Positions 34,109 to 44,458 are shown, counted from the first letter of the stretch. The stretch: 64,000 nt of DNA from Tridacna crocea (GCA_943736015.1 OX031071.1:41170619-41234618), one strand, 5' to 3'. Notes: generated by a model not told the origin, from the sequence alone. A program made the numbers and translations.

Positions 34109-35805
34109 AACAAGAGGACCATGATGGTCCTATATCGCTCACCTGAGTACTAAGCAGCAAAGGCCTACAACAAAGACTATAATTACCAAATATTGAGGTT
34201 CAAGGGCTAATGATGATGAAACAAGAGCGGCAAATTGTCGCAAGATATGCAATCCCACCACCAGTTGTAAAGGAGGTATAATAGTTGCAAAGGGCTGGCA
34301 ATGCAACAGACAATTTGACTTAAGACTTCAAAATTCCACTCTGTACAAGCAAACAATACTATTAAAATAAAGATCAAAGTGGAATTACTCAAAATCCATG
34401 CTAGGTAGAGTTATTGTTCTTGAACCTAGTACTCAGTAATATCACAACAAACATGCATACCAATTTTGAAGTCGTTCAGACTTGAGATGACAAAGTTATG
34501 TTCCAAACAAGCATTCAATGCAGACTCATGTGAGATTTTATTGAGACAGACATTCTCACCAATTTTCATTTCAGCTTAGCAAGAAATGTGCTCTCAAGAG
34601 TGCTCACAAGAAGACTTATAAAGATTTCCCTCTTTATTTCTATGTGAAATCTGAGAACAACAACATAGGGCTAACTTTCACACCAGGACCATAATTTGAA
34701 GTATTTTGGTAGAGGGCCACTAGATGATGCTGCATGCCAAATATGAAAGCTAGCCCTTATGGTTTGGGAGAAGAAGATTTTCTAAGATTTCCTTCTTTAT
34801 CACTATGTGAAATCTGGGAACCTACAACATAGGGCCATAATTCGAGGTATGTTGTTAGAAAGCCACTAGATGATGCTATATGCCAAATATGAAAGCTCTG
34901 GCCATTACGGTTTGGGACAAGAAAATTTTCTAAGATTTCCTTCTTTATCGCTATGTGAAATCCGAGACCCACAACATAGGGCAAAGTCTTTACATCAGGG
35001 ACATAATTTGAAGAAAATTGGTAGAGGGCCACTAGATGATGCTACATGACAAATATGAAAGCTCTGGCCTTTACCATTTGGACAAGAAGGTTTTTAAAGA
35101 TTTCCTTCCTTGTCTCTATGTGAAATCCAAGACCAACAATATAGGTTTAATTTTCACACCAGGGCCATAATTTGAAGTATTTTGGTAGAGGGTCACTAGA
35201 TGATGCTGCATGCCAAATATGAAAGCTCTAGCCCTTACGGTTTGGGACAAGAACATTTTCTAAGATTTCCTTCTTTATCTCTTTGTGAAATCCGAGACCC
35301 CACAACATAGGGCCAATTTCCGCACTAAGGTGATAATTTGAAGTATTTCAGTAGAGGGCCACTAGATGATGCTACATGCCAAATATGAGAGCTCTAACCC
35401 TTACGGTTTGGGAGAAGAAGATTTTCTAAGATTTCCTTCTTTATCTCTATGTGAAATCTGAGAACCCACAACATAGGGCCAATTTCAACACTAGAGCCAT
35501 AATTTGAAGTACTGTAGTAGAGGGCCGTTAGATGATGCTACATGCCAAATATGAAACCTCTAGCCCTTACAGTTTTGGACGTGAAGATTTTTAAAAAAAT
35601 TTTCACTCGGTTGCCATGGCAACCAGAGTTCTTCAAATCTTTGAAGTACTTTGAAAGTGCATCACCTAGGGATCATTTCTGTGAAGTTTGACTGAAATCT
35701 GATAGTTAGTTTAGGAGGAGAAGATTTTTTTGTAATTGTGAACGGACGGAGGGACGACGGACATTGGCTGATCACAGTAGCTCACCTTGAGCACTTAGCG
35801 ATGAA
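34109..35805 (+). mobile_element. TH element type 1 with changed but paired 5' hairpin
   Basis: ACAAG then AGGACC ATGAT GGTCCT (34115-34131) and ATATCGCTCACCTGAG. A type 2 head (CAAGAGCGGCAAATTGTCGC, near 34222) lies inside at 34205-34440 and is probably a nested fragment. Units of about 150-165 bp with GGCCACTAGATGATGCTACA and CCTTCTTTATC follow. GTTGCCATGGCAAC is at 35610-35623, then CGGACGGAGGGACGACGGAC and GCTCACCTTGAGCACTTAG. Confidence 0.8.
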
Positions 35806-36040
35806 CAAATTCAACATAGACTATTTACAGCTATTCAAAATTTACATACTACACTGCATATAACAACAAACTTATACAATACACAATCCATGTGATCCGC
35901 ATAACAGATACTGTTGCTAATTTTCCATTGGGTACCATGATATATTAAGGCTGATCAGGGACTTTTCATGCGCTGCACGCTTTTGCTCTGGTTGCGTCAG
36001 TCAATGAAGACATTCAATTCGTTTGTAAAAGAACAACCTG

Positions 36041-36600
36041 TAAAACATGTAAAGAACACCTAACATGACCCATTTTCCAGCTAATCCTAGATATCATCAA
36101 GACATTCTGACCCTCTTTAATTCTTTACCAAAGGATAAAATTTTAGACTAGTCCAAATTAATGGCAGTTACAGACGACTCAATAATCGCTAAAAATTTGA
36201 AATTTGTTAAGGGAAGGGTAGAAAACATTGTCCGAAAAGGATAAAATGCCAGTGACCAGCATTTTTTTTCTTTTTCCACGATGTTTTTATAAGGTTTTTT
36301 CTCAGGGTCATTAAAAGTTGGAATTGTGTGGTAAAGGGTTAAAAGTTTTGGACTGAAAATGTGGCTTCTAGCGCATACACAAGGGTTCTTTCAAGATTCT
36401 GACATAGTGCCCTAGTTTTTCACCAAACATAACCCATTTTCAAATTCATCCAAGATATAATCAAGACTCACATTCTGACAAAGTTTCATGGGTATATAGA
36501 AAGAAGATGTAGTCTCTAGAACGTACACAAAATAAAGTTGACGACGAAACACGCATGTCACACGACACACGCCGAAAACACTACACAATCACAAAGTACA
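36041..36600 (+). mobile_element. TH element fragment split by a family A MITE
   Basis: CATCAAGACATTCTGACCCT ends at about 36115 and the unit resumes after the MITE as TTTTGGACTGAAAATGTGGC (from about 36345). Intact units elsewhere read straight through from CATTCTGACC to GGACTGAAAATGTGG. Confidence 0.65.
36118..36341. mobile_element. Family A MITE inserted in TH sequence
   Basis: TTTAATTCTTTACCAAAGG start, GTGTGGTAAAGGGTTAAAAG end. Arms GAAAACATTGTC and CACGATGTTTTT still pair in part. Confidence 0.8.
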
Positions 36601-36604
36601 AAAT

Positions 36605-36650
36605 ACTAGAGGCGCTTGAGCGCCTGTATCGCTCCACAGGCCTGATTTTT
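36605..36650 (+). mobile_element. TH element head with changed 5' hairpin
   Basis: AGGCGC TTGA GCGCCT (36610-36625) is followed by GTATCGCTCCACAGG, the fixed text after the hairpin in type 1. The stem is entirely different from AGGGCC/GGCCCT yet pairs perfectly. The rest of the element is overwritten or lost. Confidence 0.65.
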
Positions 36651-36679
36651 CTGTAAAGGTGAAGAGAAGTTTTTAACAA

Positions 36680-36900
36680 TTACCATTCATTCCTGCATTT
36701 TAGGTCACTAAAGAAACAAAGCTATCAAAAACATTGTGAGAAAAGAAGAAAATAATAGTAACCTACATTTTCTTAGTTTTACACAATAATATCTACCCTT
36801 TTTGATAAAAGTTTTACTAATTTGAAGATTTATTATGTTGTCTGCAACATCTTTCAATTATGACCAGTTATAAAAATTTTGTCTTCTGGTTATAGTTAAA
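36680..36900. mobile_element. Family A MITE, degraded
   Basis: CAATTACCATTCATTCCTGC, AAACATTGTGAGAAAAGAAG, CAACATCTTTCAATTATGAC and TTCTGGTTATAGTTAAAG are recognisable. Confidence 0.5.
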
Positions 36901-37087
36901 GAGGGTCTTGTTACAAACCATTTTGGCTGGGGAAACATCAAAATACAGAAAAAAATATGCATTGTGGCAATTGTTTTATTGAAGTTGCAGGATCAGTTTG
37001 ATTGGATAACAAAATGCCTTATCACAACAGTAAAGCCCTGTCCCTCTTTGTACTAGGTCACCAGTAGGTCAACAAACCTTTACCAGA

Positions 37088-38380
37088 ACTAACAAGAGCT
37101 TCGCAGAGCGGCGCATATACGCCCGAAGGTGCTTGTCAGTGAAATGAGTTGAATTGATGGATGGGCCATGCATGAAGAGTAGTTATTCTCCATGATATGT
37201 GAAAAATATTAAAGGGCAATAACTAAAAAAAATAAGGGTGGCAAAGTTACAAATTTTGTGAACTGCTCTTATCCACAAGGTGTTCTATCTGTCTTTGAAG
37301 GTTCCAGATCATATCTTTTATATTTTAGAAATTATGGCCCAGACGAAAATTCAAAGTGAAAATGGCAATAACTGAGAAGGAAGGATGGCAGAGTTATGGT
37401 TCTTGTGCAATGCACTTCTTCATAATGTGTTCTATTAGTCTTTGAAGTTTCAAGATGATGGATTTTGAAGTTTGGAAGTTATGGTCTTCACAAAAATTCA
37501 AACTGAAAATTAACTAAGGGCAATAACTCAAAAAATCAAAGTGGCAGAGTTATGGTTCATGTGCAGTGCACTTCTCCATAATAAGTTCTATCAGTGTATG
37601 AAGTTCCAAGTTGATAGCTTTTATATTTTAGAAGTTATGGCCTAGACAAAAATTCAAACTGAAAATTAACAAAGGGCAGTAACTCAAAAAATAACGGTGG
37701 CAGAGTTATGGTTCATTTGCACTGCATTTTTCTATAATGTGTTCTATCAGTGTTTGTAATTTCAAGTTGATACCTTTTATAGTTTGGAAGTTATGGTCTT
37801 CACAAAAATTCAAAGTGAAAATTAACAAAGGGCAATAACTCTAAGAATATAAGTGGCAGAGTTATAGTTCATGTGCAATGCACTTCTCCATAAGGAGTTC
37901 TATCAGTGTATGAAGTTCCAAGTTGATAGCTTTTATATTTTAGAAGTTATGGCCTGGACAAAAATTCAAACTGAAAATTAACAAAGGGCAGTAACTCAAA
38001 AAATAATGGTTGCAGAGTTATGGTTCATGTGCACTGCACTTCTCCATAATGTGTTCTATCAGTGTATGCAGTTTCAAGTTGATACCTTTCATAGTATGGA
38101 AGCTATAGCCTGAACAAAAATTCAAAGTGAAAAGTTGGTTATTCCAGAAATCAGGGGCATATAATTTTAGAACGCAAAAGCGATCCAAATTCTAAGATCC
38201 AGGTGCACAACTAGGCATCATGGAGATTCATTGTGGCAAGTTTCAAATAATTCCAATGGAAACTGTAGGAGGAGTTGCACACACAAGAAATTGCTAACGG
38301 TCGGATGGACTGACGGACGGACGACGGAAACCAAGCCATGGCATAAGCTCAGCTGGCTGAAAGCCAGTAGAGCTAAAAAT
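37088..38380 (+). mobile_element. TH element type 2
   Basis: Starts ACAAGAGCTTCGCAGAGCGG with GGCGCATATACGCCC. About five units of roughly 155 bp carry AAAGGGCAATAACTCAAAAA, GTGGCAGAGTTATGGTTCAT and CATAATGTGTTCTATCAGTG. GACTGACGGACGGACGACGG lies near 38308. The 3' hairpin at about 38348-38376 is AGCTCAG CTGGCT GAA AGCCAG TAGAGCT. No ORF. Confidence 0.75.
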
Positions 38381-38912
38381 GTTGGTTACCATAATTTTCT
38401 CTTTTTCCCTCAATGGTTTCTATTTTGTTTAACAGCATCATAATAACTAGGGAATGCTTGGTAAGGATATACAGTAAATTGTCTTAGAATGAATAATTAA
38501 GTACAATTAAATAAATTTCTGCTTTCACTACATTGTTTTCAAAAGTGATCTGTTGTGGAACAAACAGAGGCCTTCAATGTGTTAGATTTGGTTAAACAAA
38601 TGACGGCTAATACAAAAAAGACAATTGAAAGCCGTCTCTTACAATTCTATTACAATTCTGAATTGTAAAGCAAAGGGTTAACCCTTTACAACACTACAAC
38701 ATTTTAGACCTTTCCAAATTGAAAGCATTTGCAGACAACACATTCATAGTGGCCCAAATGACACACATGTTCTTTAATCGGTCAGAAAACTTTGTGGGAA
38801 AATGAAAGGAAAAAAAGCTTGTTACAAGCATTTTCTCCTTTTTTCCACAATGTTTTCAAAAGGCTTATTTCTCAGGGTTGTTAAAATTCAGGAATGTGTA
38901 GTAAAGGGTTAA
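38360..38912. mobile_element. Three family A MITE copies or fragments
   Basis: Fragment at 38360-38470 (GGTTACCATAATTTTCTC), fragment at 38500-38685 ending GCAAAGGGTTAACC, and a fuller copy at 38676-38912 (TTAACCCTTTACAACACTAC to GTAGTAAAGGGTTAAAT). Confidence 0.65.
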
Positions 38913-38987
38913 ATATCATTCCTACTACTACTACAGTTAACAATTGATGATGAAAATAAACATATCCATACAACATGTCAACAGTAT

Positions 38988-39039
38988 ACATGTATGTTGT
39001 TTTCTACTGTAGTTGATTAACAGACAAAGCATTTCTTTT
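38988..39039 (-). pseudogene. Duplicated fragment of the TRIM-like gene's 3' end
   Basis: The plus text TGTTGTTTTCTACTGTAGTT GATTAACAGACAAAGC closely matches the last coding bases of the gene at 39677-39727 (TGTTGTTTTCTACTGTAGTT GATAAACTGACAAAAC). Read on the minus strand it corresponds to the final dozen codons, with an in-frame stop. About 50 bp is shared, some 690 bp downstream of the gene's own stop. Confidence 0.55.
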
Positions 39040-39164
39040 TTATACAACTATTTATATCTAGGATCAAACTTTATGTTCTGTGCAGGCTGATCTTGATCTA
39101 CACAATGTACAGTAATACATAAACGTTGCTGGAAGTTGAGGACATTCCTGTGAAAAAAAAAAAT

Positions 39165-39240
39165 TGAAACCAGCAAGGCTTGAACCTGGGATCTCCAGGT
39201 CACAAGTCCTACATTTTACCACTGAGCCACACAGGACCCT
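39165..39240 (-). mobile_element. tRNA-like SINE head, minus strand
   Basis: On the minus strand TGTGTGGCTCAGTGGTAAAA (A box) and CCCAGGTTCAAGCCTTGC (B box) are spaced as in a tRNA gene. The arms do not give a clean cloverleaf, so this is a SINE head or tRNA pseudogene. Confidence 0.6.
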
Positions 39241-39299
39241 GCTGAAAGTGGAACAAATATACTATTTCTACAATTTCTCCTATTAAATGTTGCTCAAAT

Positions 39300-39622
39300 C
39301 ACAAGATTTTTCATTGAATGGGGAGAAAACATTGTGGGAAAAGGAGAAATTGCTAGTTAGAACAATTTCTCCTTTACCCACAATGTTTTTATGAAGTCTT
39401 ATGGCTCACGATTGTTACCTCTTTACTATTAAAGGGAAAAAATTGGATAAGCAAGTAAAATGATGTTCAAATGATAAATTCTGTCTTTGATATTGGAGGA
39501 AACATTGTGGGAAAAGAAGAAAATGCTGGTAACCAGCATTTTCTTCTTTTTCCACAATGTTTCACAAACAATTATTTATCAGGGTCATTAAAAGTCAAAT
39601 TGGTGAAGTAAAGGGTTAAAAA
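39300..39622. mobile_element. Two family A MITEs downstream of the TRIM-like gene
   Basis: In copy 1 (39300-39440) the arms read GAGAAATTG and CAATTTCTC in place of GAGAAAATG and CATTTTCTC, changed on both sides. Copy 2 (39440-39622) is GAAGAAAATGCTGGTAACC with CATTTTCTTCTTTTTCC and ends GAAGTAAAGGGTTAAAA. They lie just beyond the coding end and could be within the 3' UTR. Confidence 0.7.
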
Positions 39623-39690
39623 CACAAAACAGTGTGGTACAAGATTAAATAGACTTACCCTTACAGCAGGTCATCAGTATGTGTTGTTTT

Positions 39691-41451
39691 CTACTGTAGT
39701 TGATAAACTGACAAAACATTTTCTTTAGAAGTAAACAATCCACCAGCATGGCTGATATAAAGTTTGTTTTCTGTTTCACAATATGTCACTGACAGTGGAA
39801 CTTTCATTCCTTGTGTTTGATCCAGTAATATTTGTATGGGTCTACACTGTGTAGATATCTGGTGTATGTTGTGTGAGACACATCCAGCTATATAAATATT
39901 ATCATATCTATCTACAGTCAGACCACATGGATACTTCAGGTTAGTATCTCTGTAAACATTTTGAACTTTACCCAGTAAATCTACACTTGTCACAGTGTTT
40001 GTCTCTAGGTCACTAACAAATAGTGTAGACTTGGAATTACTAAGACAAATATAACAGGGACATTTAAACAGAGGTTGTCCATTTTGGTCTGTAGAAAATG
40101 TTTTCAATATTTCTCCATGTACACTGATTAATTTAACAGCAGGTTCTGGTTTAACAAATGACACAAATAATTGATTATCATTAAAAATAATTCCTCTACA
40201 GACTCCATTAACTTGAAGTTCTTTGTTTACAGTCAAAGTCTGTCCAACATTTACAAAAACTAATTTATTGTCACATGTAATGACAAGCTGACTTTTATCA
40301 ATACAAGTAACATCCCATGGTAGTGTGGAAAGTTTTAGATAAGATAGAATACTGTTACTGTCAACATTTACAAGTTTTACACTGTTGTTCCAACAATCTG
40401 TTAGAACTATTCTGTATGGATCTATCATTACACTGCCTGTAATCAAACAGTTAATTTTATCTTTTGAATGTTTAACATTGATTTGTCCTACATAACTGGC
40501 TCTAACAGATTTGGGATCTTTGTTGACAAGCTTTACGTTTTCTTTCTCCTTTCTCTCCATTTTTGTTTTTCCTCCCTCCTTCTCTCTATCCTCTAATGTA
40601 CCAAGATTGCACATAGATTGAAGTAAATGCAGGATTTCCTCATTTTTGTGAAATTTATAATTTCTAATTTTGTTTTGACTGGATATGTCAGCCATTTTCT
40701 GTTCTAAGTCAGAAATCAGCGTTTCAGCTTTCTTTGCAGAAATCACCAACTGTCGCTGTTGTTTGTATTGTTTATGTTTGTCTAAGTTAGAGACAATTTC
40801 ATTGATGTCTGTGGTCATTGTATCACACGTTGTAGACACAGTTTGAGCAGATTTTGTATCAAACTCCTTCACATCCTGGGCTTCCTTCAAAATGGTTGTT
40901 TCCATGGAATCTAGAAGTTTGTTGATTTCTGTACGAAAAGATTTCACACTTGCTACAAACTGGGTGTGCACTGTTTGTAAGTCTTGGCTGTGTCTTGTAG
41001 AAGTTTTCTTTATATCTTTTAACTGCTGTAGAAGACTTGATAATTTCTTTGTTAAAGTTGTATACTCTGGACTTGTCTCAAAGTCTTGTGCAATGTCATC
41101 TATATATTCAATGGTACAATTCTTGTGATCCAAAGTTATACAAACTGTGCAGTAAAAGTTCTTATGAATCTCACAATAGTACTCCAAATTTTTCCCTTTG
41201 TGTTTAGAACACTCATTTTGCTGTGCTGAAGTAAGTTTGTGTGAAGGTATCTCGTCCCCCGATAATAACTTGTGATTTCTAGCTAATTTAAACACTTTAT
41301 GAGCAGAAGAACAATTGTCACAGAAATATTCGTCACACTCCACACAATAATGTTTAGCATTTATATTTTTGTTCAGCAATAAACAGGGATCGCATTGAAC
41401 ACCTGTTGTTGTGTCGTCACTCCCTGTCTGATTTCGCCCTGACACTTCCAT
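39691..41451 (-). CDS. TRIM-like protein: two B-boxes, coiled coil, beta-propeller, no RING
   Basis: 586 residues in one exon. B-box 1-like zinc site: C20, C23, C36, C39, C44, C47, H51 and H60. B-box 2: C81, H84, C93, H96, C101, C104, H109 and C112, fitting the C-x2-H...C-x2-H-x4-C-x2-C...H spacing. A coiled coil runs about 130-280, rich in L, I, K, Q. A charged linker (about 287-315, K/E-rich) leads to a C-terminal beta-propeller-like region (about 320-586) with at least one clear NHL-type unit at 507-535 (PCGLTVDRYDNIYIAG). There is no N-terminal RING finger, so it should lack intrinsic RING E3 activity (inference). TRIM proteins with NHL C-termini act as ubiquitin ligases, RNA binders or innate immune factors; intronless B-box/NHL-like genes are expanded in bivalves (family knowledge). 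The first ATG is used. CTTTCTATTTATAG just upstream (AG at 41476-41477, minus) looks like a splice acceptor, so a 5' UTR exon may lie further upstream. No clear AATAAA was found downstream. Confidence 0.93.
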   Translation of the reverse strand: MEVSGRNQTGSDDTTTGVQCDPCLLLNKNINAKHYCVECDEYFCDNCSSAHKVFKLARNHKLLSGDEIPSHKLTSAQQNECSKHKGKNLEYYCEIHKNFYCTVCITLDHKNCTIEYIDDIAQDFETSPEYTTLTKKLSSLLQQLKDIKKTSTRHSQDLQTVHTQFVASVKSFRTEINKLLDSMETTILKEAQDVKEFDTKSAQTVSTTCDTMTTDINEIVSNLDKHKQYKQQRQLVISAKKAETLISDLEQKMADISSQNKIRNYKFHKNEEILHLLQSMCNLGTLEDREKEGGKTKMERKEKENVKLVNKDPKSVRASYVGQINVKHSKDKINCLITGSVMIDPYRIVLTDCWNNSVKLVNVDSNSILSYLKLSTLPWDVTCIDKSQLVITCDNKLVFVNVGQTLTVNKELQVNGVCRGIIFNDNQLFVSFVKPEPAVKLISVHGEILKTFSTDQNGQPLFKCPCYICLSNSKSTLFVSDLETNTVTSVDLLGKVQNVYRDTNLKYPCGLTVDRYDNIYIAGCVSHNIHQISTQCRPIQILLDQTQGMKVPLSVTYCETENKLYISHAGGLFTSKENVLSVYQLQ

Positions 41452-41475
41452 ATTGCCAGGTGCAAAATGTCACGT

Positions 41476-41489
41476 CTATAAATAGAAAG
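41476..41489 (-). promoter_or_regulatory. Putative 3' splice acceptor in the 5' UTR
   Basis: On the minus strand CCTTTCTATTTATAG ends 25 bases before the start codon. A pyrimidine-rich run followed by AG is typical of an intron end and would fit a non-coding first exon upstream. Confidence 0.4.
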
Positions 41490-41529
41490 GAAACAAACAT
41501 TAACGCTTAACCACAAAACTTCGAATTTT

Positions 41530-42918
41530 ACTCATTACCAAACAACAATATTTTAGGCTTGTCCAAATCAAAACCATTTGCAGACAAAATGAAAGTGGCT
41601 GAAAATTTGAAATTTGTTTTGTAAGGGGAAGAAAACATTGTGGGAAAAGGAGAAAATGCTGGTTACCAGCATTTTCTCCTATTCCCACAATGTTTTTCAA
41701 AGGCTTCTTTCTCAGGGTCGTCAAAAGTAGGGATTGTGTTGTAAAGGGTTAAACAAAAATTGATTTTTACCAAATCTTATTTATAAAGGCCTTTAGAATA
41801 CATTTTGTGAAAAGGAGAAAATATAGGAAGCCAGTATTTTATCCTTTTCCCACAATAATTTCTATCATATCAAAGACAAATTTCATCGTTCCAGCCACAT
41901 TTAAATTGTCGTTTCCAACTGTTTTGGCAGGTGCATTTTTTTCATTTGGGTAAAGAGTTAACCCTTTATCCCATAAGGCATTTCCATGGTATCTCTAACT
42001 GACCCTAAATAACAGCAAGGATGAAGCTGTTTCTTATGTGTATATGACACCTTTTGATAGCATAGAAAACATTGTAGCAAAAGGTGAAATTGCTCGTCAC
42101 GAGCAATTTCACCTTTCGCTACAATGTTTTCCAAACACTCCAACAAGCAATGTGTAGAAATGAGTATCTATGGAGTAAAGGGTTAAATATATTAACTAAT
42201 TACCATACGACAATATTTTTGGCATGTTCAAATCCGATGCATTTGTAGACGACAAAACAAGAGTGACTGAAACTTTGAAATGTGTTTTGTAAAGGGTAGA
42301 AAACATTGTGGGAAAGAGAGAAAATACTGGTTACCTGCATTTACTCCTTTTCCCACAATGTTTTCTGAAGGCTTCTTTCTCAGAGTTGTCAAAAGTAGGT
42401 AATTGTGTGGTAATGGATTAACTGTACATTTACCAAAGAAATCGGCTTTTTATGCCACCGTAACAAGTCAGAATATAACCCTTTACCAGATGATAAAATT
42501 TTTGTCTTGTCTAAATTGAAACCATTTGCAGATGACAATTTCAGTGTGGCTCAAATGGTGCAACTTTTCTTTGATAGGGTAGAAAACATTGTGGGAAAAG
42601 GAGAAAATGCTGGTTACCAGCATTTTCTCCTTTTCTCACATTTTTTTCATTAGGCTTCTTTCCAAGGATCATTAAAACTTGGGATTGTGTGGTAAACATA
42701 TAATCCTCTGCCACACAGTACAAAGTTTTGATAACTCTATATAGAAATGCTTTCAAAAACATTGAGAAGAAAGGAGAAAATGCTGGTAAGCAGTATATTC
42801 TCCTTTACCCACAATGTTTTCTACACTAAACAAAGACACATCTATAAAAAGAGCCACTTTTATCTTGTCATCCACAAGTGGACAAGTCTAAAATATTGTC
42901 GTTTGTTGAAGGCTTAAA
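41530..42918. mobile_element. Cluster of six family A MITEs, end to end
   Basis: Copies at about 41530-41752, 41762-41960, 41957-42187, 42192-42421, 42477-42702 and 42703-42918. At 41957-41960 one TTAA serves as the end of one copy and the start of the next. The third copy's hairpin (42065-42131) is strongly changed but still pairs: GTGAAATTGCTCG faces CGAGCAATTTCAC. The cluster lies immediately upstream of the TRIM-like gene. ORFs here are shadows of the palindromes. Confidence 0.85.
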
Positions 42919-43410
42919 GGCTCAGTAACAGCCATGGGTAAACAATAAGGTGTAGAATTGTATTTGAATGCAAATCATACCTTTAAAAAGTATGTGAATT
43001 AATTTGACATGGAGAATATGAAGTGAAGAGAGCTAATTTGTTGTGCACTTTTGCTTTTTTTTTCCTATGAAAATGCTCTATTCAACTCTACCCGATCACA
43101 AGATGTTCAAATTCTTTCAAATGATGAAAAAACGCTGTGAGGGAAAAGAGAACATCCTAAATAAATTCAGTTTTTCTCAATAAATTTTAAAGCCCCACAG
43201 GATTGTTAAATCAACATTTGAGATTGATTTAAAGTTTTTAGAATATCATCATGATGAAACATGGATGGAAGGGCAGAAAGAGGAGAAATGAAAATTATTT
43301 AATCCTTAACCTGCAAAAAGAATAAAAATAAATTTTCAAGCTACAGAAAACCCCAAAGTTTTAACTAGTTGCTGTTCACAGGTATTTTTGAGACAAGAAA
43401 AAAAAATCCT
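42919..43410. other. No recognised feature
   Basis: AT-rich; no gene or clear repeat. Confidence 0.4.
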
Positions 43411-43415
43411 CATCG

Positions 43416-43490
43416 GATAGTGTCGATCCAAAATCAGACAGCATGTAGCGTGTAGTCTGATATTGATCTACACTGTCCGCAAAGGGTCAT
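43416..43490. repeat. Family D hairpin element
   Basis: AGTGTCGATCCAAAATCAGA faces GTCTGATATTGATCTACACT, followed by GTCCGCAAAGGG as in the copy at 768-855. Confidence 0.6.
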
Positions 43491-44455
43491 AAAGTAGAGC
43501 TTAGCACCCCAAGGGTTGATACATCCTAGGGTGAAGGATACCTAATCAGATCTATGCTGGTCAGTATTGTGAATGGACAGTCTGGTTACTGAGATTGCAA
43601 AAGTGAGATAACCAGTTCATTCTGAAAATGTTCACTCAAAGACCTGACTGCTAGGGTCATATCCCTTGCACATCTCTGCGTCTTTTGTCCCTCATAGCTT
43701 CACCTCGCTGACAATAAATGGTCAACAGATGAATACTATTTTAAACTTACAGCTGTTTACAGTTGCATATATGCAAGTTCACCAGTTTGCGCTAAGGCAA
43801 AATAATCTAAATGTTCAAATCATCTTAAAGCAATATTTCCGCAAAAACCCAGCTGCATTGCATTTTTATTTATCTCTGCTCAAGGCCAAATGACTGTAAC
43901 AAGAAAGATCAAGGAGCAGGAGAATTTGTAAGCACATCTTCTAGTCATCTGCTGTCCATATTATTTCGGAAAATGCGAGTGATCTGTTGATCAAGTTATA
44001 CATTCTTACGGAATCGGCGGAGTTTTGACGAGTGTTGTTTGTGTATTTAGAAGGTGTTGAAATTCAGTCAAAAGTTGTTATCAGCGTTAAAAGTTCAATG
44101 TAATAAGATCACAACTGCCAGTACTAGTGTTGTAGCACTGTAAGTAAAAGCTCTCAAACGTTGCAGTTAGATCAGTTTGCCCTCAGCAGATGGGTCTTCA
44201 AAATTTGTACTATTCTTAATCATCCGACTCACGCCATACAGATAAATACATGTAACATCAATGATCAAACTGAAGGTAGGAGGCCAAGACTTTAACAACA
44301 AAATACCGAGAACGAAAATACCAGTAAACATACCCTGTGCTGTTTGTGTAGATATGTATCTAGTTTACATTCCGAGGCATCATTCTGATGCACGTCATTT
44401 GCCCCAAAATATAAAGACTTCCAACAGTTTCATCCAAAATTTAACTAACTAGTAT
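43491..44455. other. No recognised feature
   Basis: ORFs of 63-75 codons (43666-43893, 44261-44452) have no domain or splice context I trust. Confidence 0.35.
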
Positions 44456-44458
44456 AAT

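Noticed and set aside
18228-38380. TH elements as classical Helitrons
   Set aside because: They have tandem repeats and hairpins at both ends, and I could not show a TC start and CTRR end with A-T insertion sites. Left unclassified.
41475-41485. TATAAATAG as a TATA box for the TRIM-like gene
   Set aside because: The motif reads on the plus strand while the gene is on the minus strand. It lies about 25 bases from the ATG and is better read as part of a splice acceptor.
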